This document shows, one piece after another, positions 45,770 to 55,087 of a DNA stretch of 64,000 nucleotides (positions are counted from its first letter, which is position 1; each line of letters begins with the position of its first letter). The position numbers were made by a program, and so were the translations under genes. The notes beneath the pieces were generated by a model. That model had not been told where the DNA came from. It made no database searches and saw nothing but the letters and a program-made list of their open reading frames with translations. The stretch is from Clostridium sp. CX1 (GTDB lineage Bacteria > Bacillota > Clostridia > Clostridiales > Clostridiaceae), in the NCBI RefSeq assembly GCF_025398335.1, contig NZ_JAODOO010000013.1, positions 57,323 to 121,322 of the forward strand, read 5' to 3'.

Positions 45770-46927
45770 CTACTCAAAAGTCACAGTTAGATATTCTGAA
45801 TTTGTAATTTCATCTGTATAATGGCTCCAACTGTAAGCTCCGTCTTTCCAAAGCTCATTGTATATTTTAGTTACTGCCTTTTCTACATCATAAATATTTT
45901 CACTGTAATTTGAAATCCTAAAGGTTAACTCTGAGTTATTTTGTCTAACAGTTTCTTTTATAGAACTATAAAACTCGTTATAGTTTTTCACTACTTTAAT
46001 AGCGTTGCCTCTTCTGTCCTTCTCTACTAAGTTTAAATTATTAAAACTGTAGGTTGTACTAGTGCATTTTGGATAATTGTTTTTATTCCATCTATGATTT
46101 TTTACTATTTGTTCATCGGTAATATTAAAGTAAGAATATCTAGGTTCATTAGAGTTATTTTCCGTAACTGGATCATTCCAAGTTGGATCTAGGTGATAAT
46201 ATTCACCACCTATTTTAACTATATTCCAAGCATGACTAATCCAGCCAGTTTCGTCTTTAGCTTCACCAATTATTATTTTTGACTCAATGCCAACAGCTTT
46301 TAGCAGCCTGTCCATAAGCTCTGCATATCCTTGACAAACTCCTGTCTTATTTGCTAGTAAACCATAAGCAGTATAGGATTCCTTTGGCATATTTTTAGTA
46401 AATAGTCTTTCATCGTACTGAGCATTATTTACTATATAATCATGAAGAGCAGCTTCCTTTTCATAATCCTTCATTTCTGGTTTTATAACTTTATTTACTA
46501 TCTCATCAACCTTTTGTTGCACAAATTTTTCTTTGTTTATCAGATTTTCTTTACTATCATAATACTTAAAGTTAAGTGTTAACTTTGCTGGAATAGAATT
46601 TACCACTGTTATAGTTGTACCTTCAATAATACCTAATAATTGAGGAGTTTCCTGTAATATTTTACCAACTACATCTAAATTATAAGTCTTTTCACTATAA
46701 TTTAATGTTCTTAAAGTTAAGGTGCTATCATAATTAAGCATTGCATCCTTTACAGCAGCATAGTATTGATCATAATTAGTGACTACCTTTAAATCTCCAC
46801 TATTGATTTTGCTTCCAGAAAGCTTGTACCACACCTCCTCTGTCTTATCATAGTAAACCATACTAAAAAAAGCAAATAGTAAAAGCATACAAATTCCTAG
46901 AAGGATTCTAAATCTTTTTTTAAACAT
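45770..46927 (-). CDS. Membrane-anchored transglutaminase-like protein
   Basis: A 385-residue protein. One N-terminal membrane segment (about residues 7-26), then an outside region. The transglutaminase-like core has GVCQGYAEL (Cys198), SHAWNIV (His232) and HLDPTWND (Asp247), a complete Cys-His-Asp triad; LHDYIVNNAQYD is the usual entry helix. Two copies of a ~50-residue unit flank the core: residues 49-85 (NYDQYYAAVKDAMLNYDSTLTLRTLNYSEK in part) and the C terminus (NYNEFYSSIKETVRQN, RISNYSENIYDVEK). Members cut or cross-link proteins at the surface. AAAGGAG precedes the ATG. Confidence 0.88.
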   Translation of the reverse strand: MFKKRFRILLGICMLLLFAFFSMVYYDKTEEVWYKLSGSKINSGDLKVVTNYDQYYAAVKDAMLNYDSTLTLRTLNYSEKTYNLDVVGKILQETPQLLGIIEGTTITVVNSIPAKLTLNFKYYDSKENLINKEKFVQQKVDEIVNKVIKPEMKDYEKEAALHDYIVNNAQYDERLFTKNMPKESYTAYGLLANKTGVCQGYAELMDRLLKAVGIESKIIIGEAKDETGWISHAWNIVKIGGEYYHLDPTWNDPVTENNSNEPRYSYFNITDEQIVKNHRWNKNNYPKCTSTTYSFNNLNLVEKDRRGNAIKVVKNYNEFYSSIKETVRQNNSELTFRISNYSENIYDVEKAVTKIYNELWKDGAYSWSHYTDEITNSEYLTVTFE

Positions 46928-47131
46928 AATAGTCTCCTTTTATTCCAATAGTTCATATTTCGAAGTTAACATAGTTCCTTTATAAGCACAATGATAATAT
47001 AAATACAGCTTTAGTAATTAATTCATAATAAGGTTTTTATTAAATTTATAGATGTAAATTTCCAGTTTATATAACTTAAATATGGTTAATATAATATCAG
47101 GCTTTCACTATTAACTATTTGGAGGAGAAAA

Positions 47132-47344
47132 ATGGATATAAAAAGTAATGTGGATTTAGAAAAGCTCAATAGAATAGATAGCGGGCAGTCCTTTGAGTAT
47201 AGGGATATAGTTAAAGAGGATTTGCCACTTAGCAGACATCCAGAAGATGGAGCGTTGTTTAAAAAGGAAGTTGAAGATGGTGTCGTTGATGATGTAGTAG
47301 TTAGCGATCCAGGAGCTAACCACATTGAATATAAAAAGTTATAA
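47132..47344 (+). CDS. Small acidic protein, probable spore-coat-associated
   Basis: A 70-residue acidic protein (DIKSNVDLEKLNRIDSG, LPLSRHPEDGALFKKEVEDG) that I cannot place in a family. GGAGGAG precedes the ATG. It is first in a tight row of three small genes; the other two resemble CotF-type coat proteins, so a spore role is inferred from context only. Confidence 0.7.
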   Translation: MDIKSNVDLEKLNRIDSGQSFEYRDIVKEDLPLSRHPEDGALFKKEVEDGVVDDVVVSDPGANHIEYKKL

Positions 47345-47365
47345 ACTAAATTTGGAGGTGTTATA

Positions 47366-47578
47366 GTGAGAAAACTTTCAGAAGGTGAATTATTATCTTT
47401 AACAGGATTATTAACAATGGAAAAGGATGGCTTAATATTAGCAAAGGCCATGCAAAATCTAATAACAGATGACGAATTAAAAAAACAGGCAGAGGCTAGC
47501 GTATTAGCTATGGAAGGCAGGATAAAAGGTATACAGCAATTTATAAATGAAAATGAAATAACTGGGGAGGTGCAATAG
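47366..47578 (+). CDS. Small CotF-like spore protein
   Basis: A 70-residue helical protein (LSLTGLLTMEKDGLILAKAMQNLITDDELK). The pattern resembles the N-terminal half of CotF-type coat proteins (ferritin-like helices). GTG start after GGAGGTGTTATA. The next gene begins two bases after the stop, so the pair may form a split CotF unit. Confidence 0.65.
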   Translation: MRKLSEGELLSLTGLLTMEKDGLILAKAMQNLITDDELKKQAEASVLAMEGRIKGIQQFINENEITGEVQ

Positions 47579-47579
47579 T

Positions 47580-47870
47580 ATGGCAAATTTCATAAGCAAT
47601 ATGGTTAAAAACGGAACAGATATGGATGATGCAGTTATAGCTAACAGCATGATGGGGTCTGCAAAAGCTGCTGCAGATGCCTATCTTAATGCTACTATGC
47701 TTAGTGCAACTCCAGAGCTAAGAGCTATGTATGCATCAAGTTTAAATCAAATAATTGCTGGTCACTCAGCTCTTGTAGAATTAACTGTAAATCGTGATTG
47801 GGAAAAACCTTATAATTCACCTGTACAGCAGTTAGCTGAGGCTTATGATAAATCTAAAGACACAGTTTAG
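47580..47870 (+). CDS. CotF-like spore coat protein
   Basis: A 96-residue protein. MMGSAKAAADAYLNATMLSATPELRAMYASSLNQIIAGHSALVEL in part follows the CotF family pattern (a helix, a TPELR turn, and a helix with a His), ending with WEKPYNSPVQQLAEAYD. It would be a coat or spore-surface protein. GGGGAGG lies before the ATG. It is the last gene of the three-gene unit. Confidence 0.72.
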   Translation: MANFISNMVKNGTDMDDAVIANSMMGSAKAAADAYLNATMLSATPELRAMYASSLNQIIAGHSALVELTVNRDWEKPYNSPVQQLAEAYDKSKDTV

Positions 47871-47895
47871 TTAAATATATTTTACAAAATAAACC

Positions 47896-47936
47896 AAAAG
47901 ATATCTGCCTAAAATAACAAGCAGATATCTTTTTTG
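47896..47936 (+). terminator. Terminator of the coat-like gene unit
   Basis: AAAAGATATCTGC pairs with GCAGATATCTTTT across 12 bases, followed by TT. Confidence 0.92.
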
Positions 47937-47977
47937 ATGAATAAGAAAACATTTAGAAAGGAAATGGAGGAGTAATT

Positions 47978-49072
47978 ATGTATTTTGGATATAAAAAAGG
48001 TTTTTCTTCATGTCCGTTTGGTAAATACATAACATCTATTGGAGTATTAATAAGCATTTTAATTACAAATAGTGGATGCACTAATTTATCTTCAAATTCA
48101 CTGCAGCCAGCAGCACCTCAGGGAGTTAATATCCAGCAGGGAAAAACAACTATAGGTAACAGTACAAGTGCCTCAGAAGTGGCCTCAAAGGTATCTCCAT
48201 CAGTAGTTGGAATTACAGCAACGGTTATTGGAGAAGGTGGGAAAAAGGTACAGGGAGTCGGGTCGGGGATTATAGTGGATGAAAGGGGATATATTTTAAC
48301 TAACAACCATGTAGCAGGAAGGAATGTAGAAAATATAGTTGTATATTTATATGACGGCAGAGAAGTAGGTGGAACAAATCTTTGGGCTGATCCTGTTCAG
48401 GATCTTGCAGTTGTTAAAATTGACACAGATAGGTTAACGGCAGCGGAACTAGGTGATTCACAGGGAATAAGAGTGGGAGAACAGGCTATTGCCATTGGAA
48501 ACCCATTAGGACTAACATTCCAAAGAACAGTGACTGCAGGAATTATTAGTGCGGTAAACAGGACTATAGAAGTTCAAGGAGGAAATTTCATGGAGGGGTT
48601 AATTCAAACAGACGCATCTATAAATCCAGGAAATAGCGGAGGACCACTAATTAATGCAAATGGTCAAGTAGTAGGCGTTAACACTGTAAAAGTGCTTACG
48701 GCAGAGGCTATGGGTTTTGCTGTTCCAATTAATATTGCTAAGCCTGTAATAAGCAAAATAGTCAGGGATGGTAAATTTGCAACTCCTACTATGGGAATTC
48801 AAGGATTAGATAAAGAGCTTTCTAAAGCATATGGGTTTAAGGCTACCGAAGGAGTGCATGTATATGATTGTAAGGATGGCGGATGTGCTCAAAAAGCTGG
48901 AATTAAAAAGGGAGATACTATTTTAGCTGTTAACGGAAAAGCAATAAATACTGCATGCCAATTAAAAGAAGAGTTATATGCAGTAGGGCCAGGAAAAAAT
49001 ATAAAACTCAGAGTAAAGGATACTAGTGGCAAAGAAAAGAATGTATCCTTCACTTTAGAGGAATGGAAATAA
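47978..49072 (+). CDS. HtrA/DegP-type serine protease with PDZ domain
   Basis: A 364-residue surface protease. N-terminal hydrophobic segment (about residues 17-33) ending in NSGC, which could be a poor lipobox or a plain anchor. The trypsin-like domain has His111 (LTNNHVAG), Asp142 (DLAVVKI) and Ser220 (GNSGGPL). One PDZ domain at about 270-364. The family degrades misfolded surface proteins. GGAGG precedes the ATG. Monocistronic; no CssRS-type regulator is next to it. Confidence 0.93.
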   Translation: MYFGYKKGFSSCPFGKYITSIGVLISILITNSGCTNLSSNSLQPAAPQGVNIQQGKTTIGNSTSASEVASKVSPSVVGITATVIGEGGKKVQGVGSGIIVDERGYILTNNHVAGRNVENIVVYLYDGREVGGTNLWADPVQDLAVVKIDTDRLTAAELGDSQGIRVGEQAIAIGNPLGLTFQRTVTAGIISAVNRTIEVQGGNFMEGLIQTDASINPGNSGGPLINANGQVVGVNTVKVLTAEAMGFAVPINIAKPVISKIVRDGKFATPTMGIQGLDKELSKAYGFKATEGVHVYDCKDGGCAQKAGIKKGDTILAVNGKAINTACQLKEELYAVGPGKNIKLRVKDTSGKEKNVSFTLEEWK

Positions 49073-49120
49073 AATAATGGTTTAAATCATTTACCATAGA
49101 TTTAGGCTAATTGTAGATGA

Positions 49121-49170
49121 TAGGAGATGAGTGATATTAATACTAAATCACCCATCTCCTATAAGTTTTT
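49121..49170. terminator. Terminator between convergent genes
   Basis: TAGGAGATGAGTGAT pairs with ATCACCCATCTCCTA across about 11 bases, followed by TAAGTTTTT. Confidence 0.85.
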
Positions 49171-49196
49171 ACATTATAAAAAAGGTAAGTTACAAG

Positions 49197-49733
49197 TTAT
49201 TTAATATCATATTTTTTTCCATAACTATTACTATGTACCTTTTCGTAATCCAAATCTTCTTCTTTATGGGCCTCTTTTATTTCATCTGGATATCCTATTG
49301 AAATTATAGATAAAACATTTATGCTATCTGGGATATTTAAAGTCTCCCTAACATAATTCTCAGCAGTTTTTCCTTCTGTATGATTTCGTTTTCTTATTTG
49401 TATCCAACAGGAGCCTAGCCCCATAGATTCTACAGTAAGCTGAATTATGGCTGAAGCAATAGATGTGTCTTCAATCCAAACATCGCTTCGGGAAGAATTT
49501 CCAAGTACAACTATGCCAAGTTGTGCATTTTTTAAAAAGGATGACCCTGGTTTTGAATGGGAAAGTCTTTCTAGTAGAGTCCTATCCTCTACTATAACAA
49601 ATTCCCAAGGATTTAAACCTCTAGAAGAAGGAGATAAAAGAGCGCCTTGGACTATTTGAACAATCTTTTCCTTTTCAATTCTCTTATCTTCATACTTTCT
49701 AATGCTTCTTCTCTTCTTTAATAATTTCAACAT
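49197..49733 (-). CDS. Nitroreductase family protein
   Basis: A 178-residue FMN-dependent nitroreductase-fold protein. RRSIRKYEDKRI at the start and SPSSRGLNPWEFVIVED bind FMN; the late SIGYPDE is typical. It reduces quinones or nitro compounds with NAD(P)H; the true substrate is unknown. Monocistronic, 35 bases before the end of the histidine-kinase gene on the same strand; the kinase is upstream, so they may be co-transcribed. Confidence 0.9.
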   Translation of the reverse strand: MLKLLKKRRSIRKYEDKRIEKEKIVQIVQGALLSPSSRGLNPWEFVIVEDRTLLERLSHSKPGSSFLKNAQLGIVVLGNSSRSDVWIEDTSIASAIIQLTVESMGLGSCWIQIRKRNHTEGKTAENYVRETLNIPDSINVLSIISIGYPDEIKEAHKEEDLDYEKVHSNSYGKKYDIK

Positions 49734-49768
49734 ACTCTGAGACCTCCTAAAATATAATTTGCTTTTAA

Positions 49769-51868
49769 TTAGCTATTTAAAGAATATATATCGGAGAATT
49801 CAATGTCAATTCTCTCGATTTTGGATTTGGTATGTATCTCCTTTATGTTTTTAGCTTGACCTTCTACTATTTTTACAGGAAGCTCTACTATAAACTCAGT
49901 ACCCACTCCTATAGAACTCCTTACGGATACCTCTCCTCCGTGAAGCTCAACAAGTGCTTTTACAAGAGAAAGACCAATCCCACTGCCCTCACTTCGTCTA
50001 GAAAGAGATTTATCAACCTGTCTAAACCTTTCAAAGATGATTTCTAGCTTATCCTCGGGGATACCAGGACCGGTATCTTTCACAGATATACTTATACTCT
50101 CACCATTATCGGATATTATTACGTTTATTTCATCTCCAGAGGTTGTAAATTTTATAGCATTGGATAATAGATTTAACATTATCCGCTCTATTTTGTCAGC
50201 ATCAAAGCTCATAAATTTTTCTTCTATATCTGTGTCAAATATAAGGGTTATACCTTTACTTTCTACATATTCTGCTACGGATATAGTAATATCTTCAATT
50301 ACACTAATTATATTATGATTTTTTAAATTCAAGGTAAAAAAACCAGAATCTATTCTAGATAAGTCTATAAAATTATTTACTAGTCTTAAAAGCCTATAGC
50401 AGTTCTGCTTCATAGTCTTCAAATAATTTCTCACCTTAACTAAGTTAGCAGAAGATACATCCTTGGTATATATAGGAAGTATTTGTACAGCACCTAGTAT
50501 TACATTTAAGGGTGTTCTAAGTTCATGAGATATGTTAGCGAAGTGTTCAGTAAGTACTTTATTAAATTCTAGAGTTTCCTTTAGTATACGTTGATTTTCC
50601 ACTATATCCTTTTTTAGTATTTCAACTTGTTTATCAGAGCTAATATCTCTCATAATGTCCAATATGGCAGTTTTGCCACCATAGATAATGTAAGTTGCGC
50701 GGCCTTCAATGTCAATAGAAGTCCCTTCTTTAGTTAAAATTTTAGATTCATAAGAATAAGAGATATTTTTTTCTGAGATTATTTTATTAATGGAATTTTT
50801 AAAATTCATCTTTTCATCTTCATGTAAGAAATTTGTAACAGCCAGTCCAATAAGATCATTACTATTTTCAAAGCCTACAAGTCTGGAGGCAGTGTCGTTT
50901 GCAAAAATAATTCTATTTTCTGCATATATCATGATAGCATCATGAGAATGTTCAATTAGAAGCTGGTAGCATTCGTCATTCTTTAAAAATGCCTCTTCCA
51001 ATAGCCTTTTTTGATTGTTTTCGTTAAACAATTTTTCGCGAGTTTCTATGAAATCACTGTATAATTTTCTATATGGTTTCTTTAAGCCTATTTGTATAAC
51101 CGCTTTATAAAGTAAGTAGAAGGAAAGTGCCCTTAGAACAAAGGCAGTTATATGAACAATACCATAAGGATTAGTGAAAATAGAAAACATAAGTTCGCTT
51201 AAAATTCTAAGGCCAACTGAAAGTTCCATAAATACAATCATTTCTCTATTTGATTTGTGTCTTGCTTTAAAAAATAGTACCATACTGCATAGAAAAATGA
51301 AGCAGGTTATGTTCCTTGTATAGGTATTAAAAGCGGTGAAGCCCTTATTCGTAATGTATACATTAGGAAATATTCTCAAATAGTATATAGATATTAATAT
51401 GAAAAAGGTTACAATAAAGTATCCATAAAAGAATAGATTTATTTTTAACTTCTTAAAATCTTTATATAAAATTATGCTAGCTATTAAAGTTGCAACAGAT
51501 CCTAAAAATCTAGCAGAGGCCCATAACTGAGAAGTTAGGTTTGTATGAGAGAAGCCTAAGGCTTTAGCTTGGCAGTAAGCAATGGTATAGAGGATATCAA
51601 GGCTGCCTACGAAACCGTAGCCTATACCTAGTACCAGTAGAAAATCATTTTTCAAAATATCGTAGGTATTAAGTGCAAATAAAAGCACTGAAAATCGTAC
51701 TATTATACCAGTAAACATCATTGTACTATGAAATAATGAGTAGTTCTTTGGTGCTATAAAGAGGGAAGCTGTAATACATAAAATAATTCCGAATAAGTAT
51801 GTAACTATATTTGACTTTGTATTTAATAAATTACACTTGTTGAATTTAGAGACAATTTGTTGCTCCAT
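49769..51868 (-). CDS. Hybrid-free sensor histidine kinase, MASE3-PAS
   Basis: A 699-residue kinase. The N-terminal ~250 residues have 7-8 membrane segments of the MASE3 type (YITNKGFTAFNTYTRNITC). A PAS domain is at about 300-410 (MIYAENRIIFANDTASRLVGF). The HisKA domain has FANISHELRTPLNVIL, with the phospho-His. The ATPase domain has NLLSNAIKFT, VKDTGPGIPEDKL and GSGIGLSLVKALVELHGG. The start at 51868 follows GGAGGAAT. No response regulator is adjacent; it is an orphan in this window. Confidence 0.92.
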   Translation of the reverse strand: MEQQIVSKFNKCNLLNTKSNIVTYLFGIILCITASLFIAPKNYSLFHSTMMFTGIIVRFSVLLFALNTYDILKNDFLLVLGIGYGFVGSLDILYTIAYCQAKALGFSHTNLTSQLWASARFLGSVATLIASIILYKDFKKLKINLFFYGYFIVTFFILISIYYLRIFPNVYITNKGFTAFNTYTRNITCFIFLCSMVLFFKARHKSNREMIVFMELSVGLRILSELMFSIFTNPYGIVHITAFVLRALSFYLLYKAVIQIGLKKPYRKLYSDFIETREKLFNENNQKRLLEEAFLKNDECYQLLIEHSHDAIMIYAENRIIFANDTASRLVGFENSNDLIGLAVTNFLHEDEKMNFKNSINKIISEKNISYSYESKILTKEGTSIDIEGRATYIIYGGKTAILDIMRDISSDKQVEILKKDIVENQRILKETLEFNKVLTEHFANISHELRTPLNVILGAVQILPIYTKDVSSANLVKVRNYLKTMKQNCYRLLRLVNNFIDLSRIDSGFFTLNLKNHNIISVIEDITISVAEYVESKGITLIFDTDIEEKFMSFDADKIERIMLNLLSNAIKFTTSGDEINVIISDNGESISISVKDTGPGIPEDKLEIIFERFRQVDKSLSRRSEGSGIGLSLVKALVELHGGEVSVRSSIGVGTEFIVELPVKIVEGQAKNIKEIHTKSKIERIDIEFSDIYSLNS

Positions 51869-52011
51869 ATAGCATTCCTCCTGCAACACAATAAACCTAA
51901 ATTATACAGTTTATTATATTATTTTGTTAATAATACAATATTTGTCACCTATTCTAATATTATAGTATACTATATACTTTTTTTCTATATTTTTCATTAA
52001 TGAAAAAACGA

Positions 52012-52061
52012 CAGAAACCGAATGTTTACTCATCACTAAGAGATAAACTTCGGAGTTTCTA
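52012..52061. repeat. Imperfect hairpin in the divergent 312-base gap
   Basis: AGAAACCGAATGTTT faces AAACTTCGGAGTTTCT across about 18 bases. The gap between the kinase and WG-repeat genes otherwise holds AT-rich sequence and possible promoters such as TATAAT near 52140. No named regulatory family recognised. Confidence 0.35.
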
Positions 52062-52180
52062 GGGAAAATTGTTTAAGAGCAAAAATTGAAAAACAATTAA
52101 TTTATTTATCAATTTGTCACACATATATAGACAGCATTCATATAATATCCCTAAGAGTAATAAATAGGAGAATCATAATA

Positions 52181-54664
52181 ATGTACTGCGAAACTTGTTT
52201 AAGTAATTTTGTCAAAAATTTTTTGCCACCTATGGCAGAGCTTTTATGGTTTAAAAAACCCTATAAAAGATTGGCAATAATCACAGCAGACTTAGATGGA
52301 GATAAAAAGTCAGAAATAATTGCAGCCTATAAGTTAAAGGGTGAATGTTATGTTGTTATAATAAAAAACTACAAAGATGTATGGTGTGTAGCTGCTAGCA
52401 TTAAAGGTAAGGGCTACGATATAAACTATCTAAATGCTAACAAGGTTGAAGATAAACAAACTAATAATCTAATAATAGGATGGCAAGTGGGGGCCATCTG
52501 GGCTGAGCTTGACATTTTTCAATGGACAGAAAAGGGGCTTAAAAACATACTCAATGAAGATATACCTTATAGTAAAATCCAGGTTAAAGACATGGTGGGA
52601 GACAATGTCAAAGATGGAAAAGCAGAAATAGCATTGTGGAAGAAGGATACGGGAAAGGCATATAAAGTTGAAGTTCTTAGATGGGATGGTAAAAAATTAG
52701 TTCAAGCTTTAGATGTATATCCTTATTATTTTAAAAAAGTGGTCTCATACTATGAAAATAGGGTAAAGGAATTACCGGAGGCTGCCTTTTACTGGTACTA
52801 TCTTGCAGATGCTCAGTTAAAGGCTGAAATGCCGGAAAAAGCTTTAAGATCTGTCCATATGGCTATGAAGTTAGTTATGAAATTTAAATATGAATACCCT
52901 TCTGAGGATGATCTAATTAAACTAGAAAGAAAAATATTAGAAAAGTTACAAAATAGAAGTATAAAGTTATACCCAGCATCTGTAAAAACTATAGGTGGTG
53001 TAAAATGGGGATTTATAAGCAATAATGGTGATTTTATAATTAAGCCTATTTATACTAATGCATATAGTTTCCAGGATAATAATCTTGCAATTGTTCAAGA
53101 AAACAACCTTTATGGGGTTATTGATGAGACAGGAAAGTATGTTATCCAGCCTAAGTATGATACTATAAATCAATTTTCAGAAGGTAGGGCATCAGTGGTA
53201 GACAGTAGCGGCTTTAAGGTAATTGATGAAAAAGGAATTGAGTTAACTAAAAAATCCTACTCATTTATAGGAAGCTACAGCGAAGGAATGATAATAGCAG
53301 TAAGAACTAATACAGAGGGACAATGGCTATATGGATACCTAGATAAAGAAGGTAATGAAGCAATATCCTTAAATTATAAAGATGCAGGTGATTTTAAAAA
53401 TGGTAAGGCTGTTGTTAAAATAGATGAAGGAGAATATGCACTTATAAATACTAAAGGACAAAAGCTAAATACTTATAAATATGCCTTTGTAGGACAATTA
53501 AATGAAGGCCTTTTAGCATTCAAGGAAAATGAAGAAGGTAAGTATGGTTATATAGATGAAAGTGGAAATGTGGTCATACCAACTAGATACACCAGTGTAC
53601 AGCCTTTTAATGAAGGTAGAGCAGTGGTTAATGTTGCTGAAGATTATGGTAACAGTTATGGTGTCATTGACAGAAGAGGCAATTTTATAATTATGCCTAG
53701 GTATAACGATGTGAATTTGCTAGGAGAAAGTATGATCTCTCTGGGAATAGCTATTAGTAAAGAAAATCCACGTATAGGTTCAAAATATGCTATTGCAAAT
53801 GCTGATGGTAAACTTCTTACTGATTTTATTTACTACGGTGTATCAAATTATAGCAGTGGATTTGCCTCCGCCTATGATAGTAAATATACATTTTTTATTG
53901 ATAGAACAGGAATGGCAGCTAAAGGCCTTCCTAAAGTAGAGGGAAGTGGAGTACTATCCTTTGAAGGAGACTTGATTAGAGCAGAGGTTGACCAGAGGTT
54001 ATCCTACTATAGCAAAATGGGAAAAGTTATATTTAAGCAAAATACTGTAATTCCATTGAATAATCAGTATGCTGTAAAGGAAGAAAAATATAAACCAAAT
54101 AAGGATTACCTGGTGTACTATCCACAAGTTGAAGGTATGAAAAATAAACAAAGACAAAAAAAGGTGAATATCAAGTTAAAAGAGTTATCGCAGGTTAAAC
54201 CTATTGATGGTGACATACAACTTGAATATAGTTACACTGGGGACTTTTCCGTTGAATTTTTCAGAAAGAATTTATTAGTTTTAGAGCTTGTGGGATACCA
54301 ATATTACTTTGGTGCAGCTCATGGAATGCCAACTAGAGTTTATGCTAATGTTGATTTAGTAACAGGAGTATTTTATCAGCTTAAAGATTTGTTCAAAAAG
54401 AATAGTAACTATGTGAAAGTGTTAAGTGATATTATAGAATATAAAATAAAAAATGATAAACAGTATGAATACGTTTGGTTAGACAGTTACAAGGGAATTA
54501 AGGAGGACCAACCTTTTTATATAAAGGACGATGCTCTTTATATTTATTTTAATGTTTATGAAATCGCACCATATGTTGCAGGCACGCCAACCTTTAAAAT
54601 AGATTTTAAGGATATCATGAATATTATCGACACTAACGGTGACTTTTGGAGATCTTTTAATTAG
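52181..54664 (+). CDS. WG-repeat protein with DUF3298 C-terminal domain
   Basis: An 827-residue protein without a signal peptide. The first ~170 residues resemble a beta-propeller-like region (ITADLDGDKKSEIIAAY). Residues about 265-620 hold at least eight WG repeats (KWGFISNNGDFIIKPIY, LYGVIDETGKYVIQPKYD). The C-terminal ~180 residues match the DUF3298/RsiV-like fold (YQYYFGAAHGMPTRVYANVDL). WG repeats are widespread in clostridia with unknown function. Part of the ligand-binding or surface role is unclear as export is not evident. AGGAG precedes the ATG. Confidence 0.87.
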   Translation: MYCETCLSNFVKNFLPPMAELLWFKKPYKRLAIITADLDGDKKSEIIAAYKLKGECYVVIIKNYKDVWCVAASIKGKGYDINYLNANKVEDKQTNNLIIGWQVGAIWAELDIFQWTEKGLKNILNEDIPYSKIQVKDMVGDNVKDGKAEIALWKKDTGKAYKVEVLRWDGKKLVQALDVYPYYFKKVVSYYENRVKELPEAAFYWYYLADAQLKAEMPEKALRSVHMAMKLVMKFKYEYPSEDDLIKLERKILEKLQNRSIKLYPASVKTIGGVKWGFISNNGDFIIKPIYTNAYSFQDNNLAIVQENNLYGVIDETGKYVIQPKYDTINQFSEGRASVVDSSGFKVIDEKGIELTKKSYSFIGSYSEGMIIAVRTNTEGQWLYGYLDKEGNEAISLNYKDAGDFKNGKAVVKIDEGEYALINTKGQKLNTYKYAFVGQLNEGLLAFKENEEGKYGYIDESGNVVIPTRYTSVQPFNEGRAVVNVAEDYGNSYGVIDRRGNFIIMPRYNDVNLLGESMISLGIAISKENPRIGSKYAIANADGKLLTDFIYYGVSNYSSGFASAYDSKYTFFIDRTGMAAKGLPKVEGSGVLSFEGDLIRAEVDQRLSYYSKMGKVIFKQNTVIPLNNQYAVKEEKYKPNKDYLVYYPQVEGMKNKQRQKKVNIKLKELSQVKPIDGDIQLEYSYTGDFSVEFFRKNLLVLELVGYQYYFGAAHGMPTRVYANVDLVTGVFYQLKDLFKKNSNYVKVLSDIIEYKIKNDKQYEYVWLDSYKGIKEDQPFYIKDDALYIYFNVYEIAPYVAGTPTFKIDFKDIMNIIDTNGDFWRSFN

Positions 54665-54667
54665 GTA

Positions 54668-54718
54668 AACTATTGTAAAGTTTAGGTAGTAAAATCCTAG
54701 ACTTTACAATAGTTTTTA
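54668..54718 (+). terminator. Terminator of the WG-repeat gene
   Basis: AACTATTGTAAAGT and TAGG pair with CCTA and ACTTTACAATAGTT, followed by TTTATT. The rest of the 424-base gap before the mgl genes holds only AT-rich sequence and two similar motifs, CAGCTAGG near 55000 and TAGCTTGG near 55031; I see no CcpA cre site. Confidence 0.92.
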
Positions 54719-55087
54719 TTATGTTACGGCTTAGAGTTAACAGAACTTGTTATAAAAATTTCTGTTTATTGGGATTATTATCATGTAACATGAAGGAATT
54801 TAAGGAATTTTATAGAATAATATATTTAGTCTCTTTTCAGAAAAGTGTAAATAGCGCAAAATAATAAAATATTTCAATATATGTAATAAATTTTTAAGAA
54901 CTAAAATAAATTAAAGTATATGGAAAAGACCCTAGTTAATTAGGTTTACATAATTATTGTTAATAAATATTAATGCTTTAAGGTTAAATATTACCAGCTA
55001 GGTTAATTTCGTAAAAATATTTTATGATACTAGCTTGGCTTGTAATATTAATATATTAAAATTTTAAATACTTAGGGGGTACTTTTT

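Noticed and set aside
47086..47586. 166-residue frame on the minus strand
   Set aside because: It is a shadow of the three small plus-strand genes, which have proper ribosome sites and better composition.
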